A DNA stretch of 64,000 nt from Candidatus Gallispira edinburgensis (GCA_904395805.1 CAJFNV010000107.1:1-64000); one strand, 5' to 3'. Shown: positions 9,081-20,448, counted from the first letter of the stretch. A program made the numbers and translations. Notes: generated from the letters alone by a model not told the origin.

Positions 9081-10358
9081 ATGAAGTATAAACTGGCGGT
9101 ATTTACAATGGCATTTGTAACTGCTTTTACAACTGTATGCAGCAGTGCCGAAACTATAGGAATAAATATTGAAGGAAAAACAATTGAGCCTGCAATATCT
9201 CCACAAATTATTGAAGGGAGAACAATGCTTCCTGTAAGGGATATATTTGAATATCTGGGAGCTGAGGTAACGTGGGATGCAAATACAAAAACAGTTACAG
9301 GCAAAAAGAATAATACTACTGTAATTATGCAGCTTGGCAGCAATACTGTTATAATTAACGGTGCAGAACAGACTATGGACAGCAGTCCTGTGATTGTAGA
9401 TGGCAGAACTCTTGCACCTGCAAGATATGTTGCCCAGAGTTTTGGATACAATGTAGACTGGGATGGTGAAAACAAGGTTGTTTATATAAGCTCAGATGAG
9501 GAAAATGAAACAAAAGAAGAAATAACTGAAGCGACAACGGAGGAAACAACAGGTCAGGTAACCACTGAAGAAAAAACAGAAACAACAACGGCTGTTCAGG
9601 AAGAGTGGATCAAATATTTTATGTCAAGAGACGATAAGCCTGAGCCTGTTGATGAAAGTGAGTTTGATGATACATTATATCCTATGGATACGGTAAAAGA
9701 GTATCATAATATTACAATTGAGAAGTTTGAAGATGAAGTATTAAGTTCTAATTTGTGGGGAAGTTCGGTTTATTATGATGTAGCTTTTGGTAATAACAAG
9801 AATGTGGAAGAGAAGATAAATGATTTATGGGAGAGTGTTGTTAGTAGTAGCATTAATGATTTTGAAGAGACATATGAAGGATTTAAAATTGAAGTTGAAC
9901 CTGCCGGTAATACTCCAAGAATAAGCAAAGATGCTCCATATGAGCTGAGAAAGGAACAATATAATTCTCCGGAAGCCAGAACATATAGAGCAGAGGTCGA
10001 GGCAGCACGGGAAAATAATATTTTGAATTTTGAAAATATATTTAATTTGGATCTTGAAGATGTATTTGGATACTCATATACTAATTATGGCAGAAATAGC
10101 GCAGTTTTCTTATTCTCATTTGCAGATGAAGACAGAGAGGTTTTTAGCCCTTATATAGCTGTTTTTCTCAATAAGGATGGAGATGAAGAATATTATCAAT
10201 TGACTAAGGCAGAGGATGGAACATATATATTAAAAAAATATAGTTATCCTTATACAAAACTTAAAGAAGAAACTGTAGAAGAAGGGCTTTCAAATGATAA
10301 GCTTATGTTTCTTGAAAAGATTAATGAAATAGTTAAAAATAGTGGAACATTTAATTGA
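9081..10358 (+). CDS. Secreted copper-amine-oxidase N-domain-like (stalk) protein
   Basis: 425 residues. A signal peptide (about 1-24, ending SSA) is followed by two stalk-domain repeats (about 30-135), shown by GRTMLPVRDIFEYLGAEV...W and GRTLAPARYVAQSFGYNVDW. A Thr/Glu-rich linker (about 138-175) leads to an acidic C-terminal domain of about 250 residues with no family that I recognise. Stalk domains occur in extracellular Clostridia proteins and may bind the wall; they do not imply copper or oxidase activity. Own promoter and terminator, single gene. Confidence 0.8.
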   Translation: MKYKLAVFTMAFVTAFTTVCSSAETIGINIEGKTIEPAISPQIIEGRTMLPVRDIFEYLGAEVTWDANTKTVTGKKNNTTVIMQLGSNTVIINGAEQTMDSSPVIVDGRTLAPARYVAQSFGYNVDWDGENKVVYISSDEENETKEEITEATTEETTGQVTTEEKTETTTAVQEEWIKYFMSRDDKPEPVDESEFDDTLYPMDTVKEYHNITIEKFEDEVLSSNLWGSSVYYDVAFGNNKNVEEKINDLWESVVSSSINDFEETYEGFKIEVEPAGNTPRISKDAPYELRKEQYNSPEARTYRAEVEAARENNILNFENIFNLDLEDVFGYSYTNYGRNSAVFLFSFADEDREVFSPYIAVFLNKDGDEEYYQLTKAEDGTYILKKYSYPYTKLKEETVEEGLSNDKLMFLEKINEIVKNSGTFN

Positions 10359-10363
10359 GAAAA

Positions 10364-10412
10364 GGGTTAATCAGCGCCGCCAAGGGCGGTGCCGATTAAT
10401 CCTTTATTATTT
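10364..10412. terminator. Bidirectional terminator between convergent genes
   Basis: GGTTAATC...GCCGCC pairs with GGCGG...GATTAATCC around AAG, with T-runs on both sides. It serves the stalk protein gene on plus and yjbQ on minus; the yjbQ stop lies within it. Confidence 0.7.
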
Positions 10413-10794
10413 TTACATAAAATTTTCTTGTTCTGGGTCCGTCAAATTCACAAAAATAAATTCCCTGCCATGTGCCAAGGAGAAGTTCGCCCTTATCTAT
10501 AATAACTGTTTCGCTGCAGCCTATGGTTGAAGATTTTAAATGGGCTGCTGAATTGCCTTCCATATGTTTAAATTCGGGTCTGTCGGGATATGTCTTGTTA
10601 AGGGCATATATCAGATCACTCTGTACATCGGGATCTGCATTTTCGTTAATTGTTATTGCTGCTGTGGTGTGGGGTGTGTATATTACACATATTCCCCTTG
10701 ATGTGTGTGTGGTCTGAATGGCATCATTTACCATTGATGTTATATCATAAAAGCCTTCTTTACCTGTAGACAGGGTGAAAGAAAATAAGTTCAT
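10396..10794 (-). CDS. YjbQ/UPF0047 family enzyme
   Basis: 132 residues, standard for the family. The metal-site signature is visible (HTTAAITINENADPDVQSDL), as is the C-terminal GTWQGIYFCEFDGPR. Some members replace thiamine-phosphate synthase in vivo, but the true reaction is uncertain. No thiamine gene is nearby, so pathway cannot be inferred from context. AGGAGG lies before the ATG. Confidence 0.85.
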   Translation of the reverse strand: MNLFSFTLSTGKEGFYDITSMVNDAIQTTHTSRGICVIYTPHTTAAITINENADPDVQSDLIYALNKTYPDRPEFKHMEGNSAAHLKSSTIGCSETVIIDKGELLLGTWQGIYFCEFDGPRTRKFYVKIIKD

Positions 10795-10951
10795 AGATAT
10801 GAAACCTCCTTTTTGTGGTGATATGGATTAAAAATATTGATACAAAACATTTTCTAATAAAAGTATAGCACAGATAACAACAAATTCAATTAATTAAATT
10901 AAGTTTTTAATAAAAAATCTTAATTTTTTTAAAATTTTTAATAAAAAATAC

Positions 10952-11040
10952 TTGATTTTTAAATTGATGTGTAGTATTATATATTTAAGCAAGGGAGCTT
11001 TGAGGTAATAGTATGTCTATTTATCTTTAAGCTCCCTTTT
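10952..11040 (+). promoter_or_regulatory. gltB promoter and leader stem-loop
   Basis: TTGATT (10952-10957), 17 bases, TATTAT (10975-10980). The expected transcript starts near 10987 and at once enters AAGGGAGCTT (10991-11000), which pairs perfectly with AAGCTCCCTT (11029-11038); an inner GGTAATAG/CTATTTATC stem extends it. Four T follow, so termination would be weak; 5'-end protection or attenuation are possible. Confidence 0.6.
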
Positions 11041-11073
11041 GTCAATAATAAGCAGATAGTTAAGAAAGGATGG

Positions 11074-14000
11074 ATGAATGTGATTCAGAACGGATTACCG
11101 GGCAAACAGGGATTGTATGATCCTCAGTTTGAGCATGACAACTGTGGTATTGGCTGCCTTGTAAATATAAAGGGCAGAAAATCTCACAAGATTATTAACG
11201 ATGCCATTGAAATTCTTAAAAACCTTACTCACAGAGGCGGTGTGGGCAGTGAGCCTGATACAGGTGATGGTGCAGGTATTCTTATACAGATACCTCACGG
11301 GTTCATGAAAAAAGTCTGTCAGAATGAGGGGATAAAGCTCCCTAAGGAAGGTGACTACGGTGTAGGTATGCTTTTCCTTTCCCCTGATGATGAGACAAGA
11401 GAAAGCAGTCTTTCAAAACTTAAAAACATTGTTGCTGAAGAGGGTATGGAGTTCCTTGGTGTAAGAGAGGTCCCTACTTATGCGGACTGTATCGGAAATA
11501 CTGCAAGAGAGGCTATGCCTCACATTGTGCAGATATTTATTAAAAAGCCGGAGGATGTGGAGGTAGGAATTGCCTTTGAGAGAAAACTTTTTGTTGTTCT
11601 TAAAAGAGCTGAAAAGGAAATAAGATACTGCGAAAGAACAAACGATTTATATACTGAAAGGGACAGCTATTTCTATTTTGCTTCTCTTTCTTCAAGAACA
11701 ATGGTATACAAGGGTATGCTTACTCCCGATCAGGTTGCAAAGTTCTATCTCGATCTTATGGACCTTGATATGACAACTGCCATTGCTCTGGTACACAGCC
11801 GTTTTTCAACCAATACATTCCCAAGCTGGGAAAGAGCCCATCCTAACAGATACATTATTCACAACGGTGAAATAAATACTATAAGAGGAAATGTAAACTG
11901 GACAAATGCAAGACAGCAGATGTTTGATACCAATATTTTCGGCAATGATATTACAAAAATTTATCCTGTAATAAATGAGGACGGTTCCGACTCTGCTATG
12001 CTTGACAATTATCTCCATATGCTTACATTATCAGGTATTCCAATTCAGCAGGCTGTAATGATGGCTATACCTGAACCATGGGAAAATGACAGTGCTATGG
12101 ATAGTGAAAAGAGAGCCTTTTATGAGTATAATTCAACATGTACGGAACCTTGGGACGGTCCTGCGGCAATTGCTTTTACTGATGGTGTTGTTGTAGGTGC
12201 TACCCTTGACAGAAACGGTTTAAGACCTGCAAGATACGTTGTTACTAATGATGATATGCTTGTGCTTTCATCAGAGGTAGGTGTAATCGATATTGACGAA
12301 TCAAAGGTAATAAATAAGAGCAGACTTGAGCCGGGCAAAATGCTCCTTATTGATACTAAGGAAGGCAGAATTATATCAGATGATGAAGTAAAGAAGGAAG
12401 TTGCATCAAAGTATCCTTATGAAAAGTGGATCGATGAAAACCTTGTAAACATAAAGGATATAAAATCAGGTGACAAGGCTCTTGTGTGGACCGACCTTGT
12501 GGATACCATAAAGGAAAAGAATGCTAAAATGCATCATGGAGATATAATGATCAACAGGATCATTGAGCTTGAAAATCTTTTTGTAAACAAGGAAAATGAT
12601 TTTGACACAAAGGAAACTCTTCTTACACAGCAGAAGGCCTTCGGTTATACATGGGAGGATATTGACGCTACATTAAAGGGTATGATGGAGACAGGTACTG
12701 ATCCTATTTCTGCAATGGGTACAGATTCTCCTCTTGCTGTGCTTTCAAACAAGCCACAGTTGCTTTATAACTATTTCAAGCAGTTATTTGCACAGGTAAC
12801 AAATCCTCCTATTGATGCAATAAGAGAGGAAATTGTAACAAGTACACTTGTTTATTTAGGGGGAGAGAGAAATATACTTGACCCTAAGCCTGAAAACTGC
12901 AGAAGAATAAAGTGTGATACTCCTATATTAAGTGATGAACAGATGGCAGCAATAAAGGCTGTTGCAGGTCCCGATTACAAGGCTGTAACAATACCTATGC
13001 TTTACAACATAAAGGAAGAAAACGGTCTTGAAAATGCTATTAATGCTATATTTGAGGCTGTTGATATTGCTATTGACAACGGCTGCAACATCATTGTCCT
13101 TTCAGACAAGGGTGTTGATGAAAACAAGTGTGCCGTTCCTGCACTCCTTGCCGGGGCAGGTGTACATCACCACTTAATAAGACAGGGTACAAGAATGAAG
13201 GTTTCAATTGTGCTTGAAACAGGTGAGCCAAGAGAAGTACATCACTTTGCTGTGCTTTTAGGCTATGGTGTCAATGCGGTAAATCCTTATCTTGCTTATG
13301 CTACGTTAAGGGATATGGCTGAAAACGAATACATTACAAAGTCTGCCGATGAAGCAGTTAAGTTATACATTGATGTAGTAACTCACGGTATTGTAAAGAT
13401 AATGTCTAAAATGGGTATATCTACAATACAGAGCTATCAGGGTGCACAGATTTTTGAAGCCCTTGGTGTAAGTGAAGCTGTTGTAAACAAGTTCTTTACA
13501 GGTACTGTAACAAGGATAGGCGGTATTGAACTTTCTCACATAGACAAGGAAGCTAAAATGCGTCATCAGAAGGCTTTTGACCCGCTCACAAAGGTTGATG
13601 CTCTTGAGCCGGGCGGAGATTACAAGTGGAGAAGAAACGGTGAATACCATATGTTTAATCCACGTTCTATTTATCTGCTCCAGAAGGCATGCCGTGAGGG
13701 CGATTACAAGCTGTTCAAGGAATTTACAAAGCTCCAGAATGATACAAGTGAACAGCTTTGTACAATAAGAGGTCTTCTTGATATAAGAACTGTTGAAAAG
13801 CCTATTAATATAGATGAGGTTGAGCCTGTTGAATCTATTGTAAAGAGATTTAAGACAGGTGCAATGAGCTACGGTTCAATTTCCAAGGAAGCCCATGAAT
13901 GTATGGCTATTGCAATGAACAGACTTGGGGGCAAGTCAAACTCAGGTGAAGGCGGAGAGGAAGCCGAAAGATTTACTCCCGATGAAAACGGAGATTCAAG

Positions 14001-15840
14001 ACGTTCTGCTATCAAGCAGGTCGCATCAGGAAGATTTGGTGTAACTATCCACTATTTACAGAATGCTATTGAAATACAGATAAAAATGGCACAGGGTGCT
14101 AAGCCCGGCGAAGGCGGTCACTTACCGGGTAAGAAGGTTTATCCATGGATAGCTAAGGCAAGAAATTCAACTCCCGGTGTAGGACTTATTTCACCTCCTC
14201 CTCATCATGATATTTATTCAATTGAGGATCTGGCACAGTTAATTCACGATTTAAAGAATGCCAACAGAGATGCAAGAATTTCAGTTAAGCTTGTAAGTGA
14301 AGCAGGTGTAGGTACTATTGCAGTAGGTGTTGCAAAGGGAAGAGCTGATGTTATACTTGTAAGCGGATATGACGGAGGTACAGGTGCCGCACCGAGAACA
14401 AGTGTAAGACATGCAGGGCTCCCATGGGAGCTTGGTGTTGCGGAAACACATCAGGCACTTCTTATGAACAATCTGAGAAACAGAGTTGTAATTGAAACTG
14501 ACGGTAAGCTTTTAACAGGAAGGGATATTGCCGTTGCCTGCCTTTTAGGTGCCGAGGAATTCGGATTTGCTACAGGTCCCCTTATTACTATGGGCTGTGT
14601 AATGATGAGAGTTTGTAACCTTGATACATGCCCTGTAGGTGTTGCAACTCAGAACCCTGAGCTTAGAAAGAAGTTTATGGGTAAGCCTGAATATGTTGAA
14701 AACTTTATGAGATTTATTGCCCAGGATCTGAGAGAGTGGATGGCAAGAATAGGCTGCAAGACTATTAACGAAATGATAGGTCACGTTGAAAAGCTTGTGC
14801 CTAAGAAGCTTAACCACTGGAAGGCTAAGGAAGTTGACCTTACAAATATGCTTTATCAGCCAAAGATCTGCTCAAATGATTCAGAAAGATACTTTAATGT
14901 AAAGCAGGATCATGAGCTTGAAAAGTGCCTTGATGTAAATGCTCTTGTAAGATTATGTACACCTGCATTAAATGAAGGCAAGAAGATAAATGCTTCACTT
15001 CAGATAACAAATATAGACAGAGTCTGCGGTACTATACTTTCAAGTGAGATAACAAGAAAGTACGGTGCAGAGGGTCTTCCTGATGACACTATCAACCTTG
15101 AGTTTGAGGGAAGTGCGGGACAGAGTTTCGGTGCCTTCCAGACCCACGGTGTGACAATGAAGCTTTCAGGTGACGCCAACGACTATATCGGTAAGGGTCT
15201 GTCAGGAGGAAAGATCATTGTTGTTCCTTCAAAGAAGGCTAAGTTTGATGCTTCAGAAAATGTTATTATAGGTAATGTTGCATTTTACGGTGCTGTAGAA
15301 GGTGAAGCCTATATCAACGGTATGGCAGGTGAAAGATTCTGTGTAAGAAATTCAGGTATTACAGCTGTTGTTGAAGCTATCGGTCAGCATGGCTGTGAAT
15401 ACATGACAGGCGGAAGAGTTGCTGTGCTCGGAAAGACAGGCAGAAACTTCGGTGCAGGTATGTCAGGCGGTGTTGCATATGTATACAACTACGGCGGTGA
15501 TTTTGAATCAAGATGCAACAAGGAACTTATACTTCTTGAAGAAATGACAAGGGATAAGGATATTGAAGAATTAAGGACAATGATCGAAAATCATGTTAAG
15601 TATACAGGCTCTGAAAGAGGTAAGGAAATACTTGAAAACTTTGATGAGGAAGTAAAGAATTTTGTTAAGGTAATACCAAGAGCATACAAGGAAATGATCG
15701 AAGAAATTGACAGGGCTAAGGCTGCAGGCTTAAGTGATGAGGATGCTTTGCTTGACGCATTTATTACAGTAAGCGGCTCTACTATAGTTAAAAGACCTGA
15801 AGCTGCCATGAAATCAGAAGGGAGTGCTATAAATGGGTAA
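11074..15840 (+). CDS. gltB: Glutamate synthase (NADPH) large subunit
   Basis: 1588 residues. Order: short propeptide, class-II glutaminase domain starting at the catalytic Cys in HDNCGIGC (about residue 24), central domain, FMN-binding barrel (about 800-1200; [25 protein letters not shown]), the 3Fe-4S cluster [15 protein letters not shown], and the C-terminal GXGXG helix domain. It makes two glutamates from glutamine and 2-oxoglutarate with GltD supplying electrons. The ATG at 11074 is only three bases from AAAGGA; GTG 11080 has better spacing and would remove two residues. It overlaps gltD by eight bases. Confidence 0.96.
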   Translation: MNVIQNGLPGKQGLYDPQFEHDNCGIGCLVNIKGRKSHKIINDAIEILKNLTHRGGVGSEPDTGDGAGILIQIPHGFMKKVCQNEGIKLPKEGDYGVGMLFLSPDDETRESSLSKLKNIVAEEGMEFLGVREVPTYADCIGNTAREAMPHIVQIFIKKPEDVEVGIAFERKLFVVLKRAEKEIRYCERTNDLYTERDSYFYFASLSSRTMVYKGMLTPDQVAKFYLDLMDLDMTTAIALVHSRFSTNTFPSWERAHPNRYIIHNGEINTIRGNVNWTNARQQMFDTNIFGNDITKIYPVINEDGSDSAMLDNYLHMLTLSGIPIQQAVMMAIPEPWENDSAMDSEKRAFYEYNSTCTEPWDGPAAIAFTDGVVVGATLDRNGLRPARYVVTNDDMLVLSSEVGVIDIDESKVINKSRLEPGKMLLIDTKEGRIISDDEVKKEVASKYPYEKWIDENLVNIKDIKSGDKALVWTDLVDTIKEKNAKMHHGDIMINRIIELENLFVNKENDFDTKETLLTQQKAFGYTWEDIDATLKGMMETGTDPISAMGTDSPLAVLSNKPQLLYNYFKQLFAQVTNPPIDAIREEIVTSTLVYLGGERNILDPKPENCRRIKCDTPILSDEQMAAIKAVAGPDYKAVTIPMLYNIKEENGLENAINAIFEAVDIAIDNGCNIIVLSDKGVDENKCAVPALLAGAGVHHHLIRQGTRMKVSIVLETGEPREVHHFAVLLGYGVNAVNPYLAYATLRDMAENEYITKSADEAVKLYIDVVTHGIVKIMSKMGISTIQSYQGAQIFEALGVSEAVVNKFFTGTVTRIGGIELSHIDKEAKMRHQKAFDPLTKVDALEPGGDYKWRRNGEYHMFNPRSIYLLQKACREGDYKLFKEFTKLQNDTSEQLCTIRGLLDIRTVEKPINIDEVEPVESIVKRFKTGAMSYGSISKEAHECMAIAMNRLGGKSNSGEGGEEAERFTPDENGDSRRSAIKQVASGRFGVTIHYLQNAIEIQIKMAQGAKPGEGGHLPGKKVYPWIAKARNSTPGVGLISPPPHHDIYSIEDLAQLIHDLKNANRDARISVKLVSEAGVGTIAVGVAKGRADVILVSGYDGGTGAAPRTSVRHAGLPWELGVAETHQALLMNNLRNRVVIETDGKLLTGRDIAVACLLGAEEFGFATGPLITMGCVMMRVCNLDTCPVGVATQNPELRKKFMGKPEYVENFMRFIAQDLREWMARIGCKTINEMIGHVEKLVPKKLNHWKAKEVDLTNMLYQPKICSNDSERYFNVKQDHELEKCLDVNALVRLCTPALNEGKKINASLQITNIDRVCGTILSSEITRKYGAEGLPDDTINLEFEGSAGQSFGAFQTHGVTMKLSGDANDYIGKGLSGGKIIVVPSKKAKFDASENVIIGNVAFYGAVEGEAYINGMAGERFCVRNSGITAVVEAIGQHGCEYMTGGRVAVLGKTGRNFGAGMSGGVAYVYNYGGDFESRCNKELILLEEMTRDKDIEELRTMIENHVKYTGSERGKEILENFDEEVKNFVKVIPRAYKEMIEEIDRAKAAGLSDEDALLDAFITVSGSTIVKRPEAAMKSEGSAING

Positions 15841-17296
15841 ACCAACAGGATTTATGGAATATGACAGAAAACTGCCTGAGGACAGAAAGCCTGAAGTCAG
15901 AATGAAGGACTGGGAGGAATTTCACACTCATTTTTCAATAGAGGAACTTGAGACCCAGGGCGCAAGATGTATGAACTGCGGTGTTCCTTTCTGCCATACA
16001 GGTGATCCTTTAGTGGGGGGCTGCCCTCTGGGCAACCTTATACCTGAATGGAATGACCTTGTGTATCACGGCAAAATGGACGAGGCATACAGAAGGCTTT
16101 CAAAGACAAGCAACTTCCCTGAGTTTACGGGAAGAGTATGTCCTGCCTTATGTGAGGGTTCCTGTACTTTAGGTATGCATGAGCCTGCTGTGACGGTCAA
16201 AAACATTGAGGTACACATTATCGACACAATGTTTAAAGAGGGCAAGGTAAAGCCAAGAATACCAAAGAAGTCAACTGAAAAGAGAGTTGCCGTTGTAGGT
16301 TCAGGTCCTTCCGGCCTTGCCTGTGCTGATATGCTCAATCAGATGGGACACAAGGTTACTGTCTTTGAGCGTTCAGACAGAGTAGGCGGACTTCTTATGT
16401 ATGGTATTCCAAATATGAAGCTTGACAAGAAGATCGTTCAGAGAAGAGTTGATATTCTTGAAAAAGAGGGCATCACATTTGTGACAAATACAGAGGTAGG
16501 AAAAAATTATCCTACTGCAAAGCTTATAAATGAGTTTGATGCAGTTGTACTCTGCTGCGGTGCAACTAAGCCGAGAAATCTTGTATGCGAGGGCAGAGAC
16601 GATGTTAAGGGAATTTACTTTGCTGTAGATTTCTTAAAGGCTAATACAAAGAGTTTGCTTGATTCAAACCTTTCCGACAGACAGTATATAAGTGCCGAGG
16701 GCAAGGATGTAATTATTGTAGGCGGCGGTGACACAGGTACTGACTGTGTGGGTACTGCTATAAGACACGGCTGCAAGTCTGTTTTCCAGATGGAGATCAT
16801 GCCTGAAGCTCCGGAATGCAGAACTGCTGCCAATCACTGGCCACAGTGGCCCCGTATAAGAAAGACAGATTACGGTCAGGAGGAGGCTATTAAGCTTTAC
16901 GGCCGTGACCCGAGAGAATATCTTACAACGGTTACAAAGGTCGTTCCCGATGAAAAGGGTAATATTAAGGAAGTACACACTGTTCAGGTCAAGTGGAACA
17001 ATGTAAAGGGAAGAATGGTTTCAGAGCCTGTTCCCGGAAGCGAAAAGGTATGGCCTTGTCAGCTGCTGCTTATTGCAATGGGCTTTACAGGTCCCGAGGA
17101 TACCCTTATAAAGCAGCTTTCTCTTGAAACCGATGCAAGAAGCAATGTCAAGGCGGAATATGGTAAATTCCAGACAAGTCTTAAGGGTGTTTTTGCCGCA
17201 GGGGATATGAGAAGAGGTCAGAGCCTTGTTGTTTGGGCTATTCATGAAGGAAGAGAAGCTGCCAAGGCTTGTAATGAGTATCTGAACAGGAAATAA
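15833..17296 (+). CDS. gltD: Glutamate synthase small subunit
   Basis: 487 residues. The N-terminal cysteines for 4Fe-4S clusters ([32 protein letters not shown]) are followed by an FAD Rossmann motif [10 protein letters not shown] (about 154-163) and an NAD(P)H motif [10 protein letters not shown]. The C-terminal [14 protein letters not shown] is the FAD signature. It passes electrons from NADPH to GltB. Its ATG lies inside the last codons of gltB, which implies coupled translation and equal amounts of the two subunits. Confidence 0.95.
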   Translation: MGKPTGFMEYDRKLPEDRKPEVRMKDWEEFHTHFSIEELETQGARCMNCGVPFCHTGDPLVGGCPLGNLIPEWNDLVYHGKMDEAYRRLSKTSNFPEFTGRVCPALCEGSCTLGMHEPAVTVKNIEVHIIDTMFKEGKVKPRIPKKSTEKRVAVVGSGPSGLACADMLNQMGHKVTVFERSDRVGGLLMYGIPNMKLDKKIVQRRVDILEKEGITFVTNTEVGKNYPTAKLINEFDAVVLCCGATKPRNLVCEGRDDVKGIYFAVDFLKANTKSLLDSNLSDRQYISAEGKDVIIVGGGDTGTDCVGTAIRHGCKSVFQMEIMPEAPECRTAANHWPQWPRIRKTDYGQEEAIKLYGRDPREYLTTVTKVVPDEKGNIKEVHTVQVKWNNVKGRMVSEPVPGSEKVWPCQLLLIAMGFTGPEDTLIKQLSLETDARSNVKAEYGKFQTSLKGVFAAGDMRRGQSLVVWAIHEGREAAKACNEYLNRK

Positions 17297-17412
17297 TGCC
17301 GAAAATTGTTATTAATTTTATTAAGTAAATCTTCTTAAATCTGATTTATATTAAGGCTTCAAGTTTAAATTTTTAAATTTGTCGTTTTAATGTAAAATTA
17401 ACAAAAAAACTC

Positions 17413-17440
17413 TTGAATTTTACAATGATTGTGGTATCAT
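17413..17440 (+). promoter_or_regulatory. Promoter of the TIM-barrel isomerase gene
   Basis: TTGAAT (17413-17418), 16 bases, TATCAT (17435-17440). The 195-base gap from gltD otherwise shows only AT-rich DNA. Confidence 0.5.
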
Positions 17441-17491
17441 AGTTAAGGTTGAATTTCTATAGTTTAATAAATACATGAGGGGATTTTTAAA

Positions 17492-18304
17492 ATGGCTATT
17501 CTTATTAGTACAAGTATGTACCACAGTGGAAATTTTAAAAATATACTGCATTTTGCAGACAAATACAAGGGTAAGGTTGGCGTGGAAATTTTTCCGAGAT
17601 TTGATGAGCCTGAGTTTGAAAAGGTTTTAAAGGAATGTATTCCGGGGCTTAAGAAGGTGCCAATAAGTATTCATGAACCTTCCTTTGAAATAGAGCATAC
17701 GGCTGATACTAATTCAAGTGAGCATAAGAAAACAATACACAGATTAAGCTCAATGATCAAATATGCTTCTGTTCTGGGATGCAGATATATTGTTTATCAT
17801 CACAATAATTGTACTATTCCCGAGAATAAGAGGGAAGAGTATCTTAAAACTGCACAGGATAATTTGTATGAAGTGACACAGCTCCTTTTGCCATATGGTA
17901 TTTCAGTTGCAATTGAAAATACGGGAATTGCTGCTAAGAATACAATGCTTTTAAATGAAAAGGAATTTATTGAGATGTGCAGGGAAAGTGTATGCGGCGT
18001 TGTTATTGATCTGGGTCACATTAATACAAACGGCTGGAATATGAAAAATGTTATATCCTCATTAAAGGATAAAATAATTTCATATCACGTTCATAACAAT
18101 TACGGCAAAGATGATGAACACAACAGAATTTTTGACGGTACTCTTGATTTTAATGAATTTGTAAGGTATTATAAGAAATTTACTCCAGGCGCTGATATAG
18201 TTATTGAATATAGTGAAAAGCTTGCAGATAAGGAAGATGAGATCTGTGAGGATATTGATTATATTATAGAGGCTGTTAAGGGAAGTAAAAAAGCTTTGGC
18301 TTAA
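17492..18304 (+). CDS. Sugar phosphate isomerase/epimerase-like TIM barrel protein
   Basis: 270 residues. The xylose-isomerase/AP-endonuclease-2 fold is suggested by spaced metal ligands: VEIFPRFDEPE, ISIHEPSFE, YHHNN, IENTG with Glu, IDLGHIN, YHVHNNYGKDDEH, and VIEYSE near the end. It probably isomerises or epimerises a sugar or inositol derivative; substrate unknown. Single gene, own promoter, two hairpins after it. ATGAGGGG gives a usable ribosome site (GAGGGG) before ATG 17492. Confidence 0.7.
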   Translation: MAILISTSMYHSGNFKNILHFADKYKGKVGVEIFPRFDEPEFEKVLKECIPGLKKVPISIHEPSFEIEHTADTNSSEHKKTIHRLSSMIKYASVLGCRYIVYHHNNCTIPENKREEYLKTAQDNLYEVTQLLLPYGISVAIENTGIAAKNTMLLNEKEFIEMCRESVCGVVIDLGHINTNGWNMKNVISSLKDKIISYHVHNNYGKDDEHNRIFDGTLDFNEFVRYYKKFTPGADIVIEYSEKLADKEDEICEDIDYIIEAVKGSKKALA

Positions 18305-18344
18305 ATACTTGTTATTAAAAAATTAGTTATGCTGATCTTTGAGT

Positions 18345-18428
18345 GCAAGTCATCCGCTAAGGGGGTGGCTTGCTTTTATATTGCACAAAACTTCAGTGAA
18401 TACAAAATAATTCACTGAGGTTTTGTGC
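18345..18428 (+). terminator. Two successive hairpins after the isomerase gene
   Basis: First, GCAAGTCATCC/GGTGGCTTGC (18345-18373) with TTTTATATT behind it. Then GCACAAAAC...GTGAAT (18383-18401) pairs over 19 bp, with one G-U, to 18410-18428 around an 8-base loop. The second has short T/A flanks and can serve the converging LUD gene. Confidence 0.6.
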
Positions 18429-18495
18429 TGGTTGTTAGCCGGATCAAACAGATAATAATTAAATCAAAATTTATATTAATTTAAATCAGAAAATT

Positions 18496-19131
18496 TTAAA
18501 ATCCTAAGTTTTCACCTACTATAATTACTCTTATTCTGTCCTTTACTCTTGAAAATCTGGTGTGTACAAACTGACAGCACACTGTTTCAACACTTAAACA
18601 GTCAACGCACTTTCCTGCTTTGCGGCAGCCTGTGTTACAGTCAAATCTTATTACATTAGGTATTGATGCCTTGTTTCTTGCTCTTGAAAGAGCTGCTTCA
18701 TAAGTATCACATATTTTATTTATGCCGGCAATTACAAGTACATTTTTTGGTCCGTAAATAAGGGCAGCAACTCTGTTTCCGTTGCCGTCGATATTTATAA
18801 GTTCTCCGCTGATCGTCATAGCGTTTGTACTCATAAGGTAATAATCGGCATTAAGTGCCTTGTGTGCTATTTCATCCTTTTCTTCGGGTGTGGTCACAGC
18901 ATCTCTGTCAAGACATTTGTAATCTCCGTTTTTAAGCTCATTTAAAATTCCCGTTTCATTAAGTGTGGCAGAACCGCCCCAGCTTACTGTGCTCTTTTCG
19001 GGGATAAGTGAAAGGGCAAGCCTGATTGCTTCTTCTTTTGTTTCGGCATAAAAACCGTCCATATTTCTTTTTCTTAAGCCTTCAATTGTTCTTTCCGCTA
19101 AAAGCCTGTTGTATTTCTGTACAGGTGTCAT
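18496..19131 (-). CDS. LUD-domain (LutC/YkgG-like) protein
   Basis: 211 residues. The LUD fold is shown by STVSWGGSATLNETG, the central TTPEEKDEIAHKALNADYYL, and NVLVIAGINKICD. A cysteine-rich tail (CNTGCRKAGKCVDCLSVE region) could bind a metal or cluster and is not part of LutC proper. Members take part in L-lactate oxidation with LutA/B, but those partners are absent here, so the role is open. It is the last gene of the aroC-lysA group, behind a GC-rich hairpin. Confidence 0.75.
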   Translation of the reverse strand: MTPVQKYNRLLAERTIEGLRKRNMDGFYAETKEEAIRLALSLIPEKSTVSWGGSATLNETGILNELKNGDYKCLDRDAVTTPEEKDEIAHKALNADYYLMSTNAMTISGELINIDGNGNRVAALIYGPKNVLVIAGINKICDTYEAALSRARNKASIPNVIRFDCNTGCRKAGKCVDCLSVETVCCQFVHTRFSRVKDRIRVIIVGENLGF

Positions 19132-19159
19132 AAAATTACCTCCTTGTTATTTATATAAA

Positions 19160-19179
19160 GGCGCTGCATTTGCAGCGCC
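19160..19179 (-). terminator. Hairpin between lysA and the LUD gene
   Basis: GGCGCTGCA/TGCAGCGCC, perfect 9 bp with a 2-base loop, followed on the minus strand by TTTATAT. It may terminate the lysA transcript partly or protect its 3' end. Confidence 0.5.
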
Positions 19180-19194
19180 CCTGTAGACATTTTA

Positions 19195-20448
19195 TTATTT
19201 TTCAAGTGAGTGCATACCCTTTAAAAGATCTTCAAGAGTATCTCTTTCTCTTATTAACTGAACTTCTCCGTTTTCTCTTATTAAAACTTCTGCAGGACGA
19301 AGTCTGTTGTTATAGTTTGATGCCATACAATAGCCGTAAGCACCTGCGTCAAGGACACCTATAGTATCACCAACGTGCATTTCAGGGCACATTCTGTGTT
19401 TAGCCATAATATCTCCTGATTCGCATATGTTACCTACTACTGTAATATCTTCAACCTTGTCACTGTCATTGTAAACTTCAATATCATGGTGTGAGTCATA
19501 CATTACAGGTCTCTGGAGAACATTAAAGCCAAGGTCTGTACCTGCGTACTTGTCCTCATGGTTGTACTTAATTGCGTGAACTGTACCTAAAAGTACTGAG
19601 CACTCTGCTGAAATATATCTGCCCGGCTCTACCTTAAATGTGATCTCCTTGCCGTAGTCTTTAACAAATTCATTAAATACTTCGTCAAGCTGTCTGCCTA
19701 AAGATTCAAGGTCAAGTCTTGGCTGGTCATTGAGCTTTTCATAAGGGATACCGAAGCCGCCGCCTAAGTCTACAAATTCAAGGTCGTCAAATTCCTTTGC
19801 AATGTGTAAAATAGCCTTAACACCTTCAACATACTTGCTGCCGTCCATAAAGAGTGAACCGATATGCTGATTGATACCAACAAGCTTAAGGTCATATTTC
19901 TTTAAAATAGACTTGAATTCAGGGATATCCTCGGGATTGATAGCAAACTTTGTCTTTTTGCCTGCTGTTATAACCTTTTCACTGTGACCTGCACCGATAC
20001 CGCCGTTAAATCTTGCGGCAATTCTTCCGCCGGGATTAAGCTGTCCGTACTGCTCAAGCTGTGAAAGAGAGTCAACGCTCATTGTAACATTGTGGTCGAT
20101 TGCAAACTGCATTTCTTCCTTTGAAACATTGTTGCTGATGTAGAAGATCTGTTCAGGCTTAAAGCCTGCCTTTAACTCTACAAAAATTTCGCCGGGACTC
20201 ATTGCATCTACATTTAAGCCTTCTTCTCTTACGATCTCAAGAAAAGCTAAATTGCTGTTTGCCTTTGCTGAATAGTTGATGCTGAAATGAGGATATTTTA
20301 CAAGATTTTTAATATCCCTGCATCTCTCTCTTAAAATTCTTTCATTGTAAACATAGAGAGGGCTGCCATACTTTGCAGTTAAATCTGAAGGCTTGTTGCC
20401 CATAAAGAAGTTTACCGAATCTGTTACCTTTGTGTTAATTTTTCCCAT
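19195..20448 (-). CDS. lysA: Diaminopimelate decarboxylase
   Basis: 417 residues, alanine-racemase-like barrel plus beta domain. The PLP lysine is in INYSAKANSN (Lys62), the glycine-rich phosphate loop is GGGFGIPY, and the active-site Cys is in NICESGDIM. It converts meso-diaminopimelate to lysine, the last step of that pathway; dapF, which makes the substrate, is in this window at 26763. It starts 16 bases after aroC on the same strand. Confidence 0.94.
   Translation of the reverse strand: MGKINTKVTDSVNFFMGNKPSDLTAKYGSPLYVYNERILRERCRDIKNLVKYPHFSINYSAKANSNLAFLEIVREEGLNVDAMSPGEIFVELKAGFKPEQIFYISNNVSKEEMQFAIDHNVTMSVDSLSQLEQYGQLNPGGRIAARFNGGIGAGHSEKVITAGKKTKFAINPEDIPEFKSILKKYDLKLVGINQHIGSLFMDGSKYVEGVKAILHIAKEFDDLEFVDLGGGFGIPYEKLNDQPRLDLESLGRQLDEVFNEFVKDYGKEITFKVEPGRYISAECSVLLGTVHAIKYNHEDKYAGTDLGFNVLQRPVMYDSHHDIEVYNDSDKVEDITVVGNICESGDIMAKHRMCPEMHVGDTIGVLDAGAYGYCMASNYNNRLRPAEVLIRENGEVQLIRERDTLEDLLKGMHSLEK

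Noticed and set aside
9077-9475. Minus-strand frame of 132 codons at the stalk-domain gene
   Set aside because: Opposite a convincing signal-peptide protein; shadow of its repeats.
10980-11073. T-box or riboswitch in the gltB leader
   Set aside because: Only one long hairpin is seen; no T-box sequence, no specifier loop, and the leader is too short for a known glutamine or other riboswitch.
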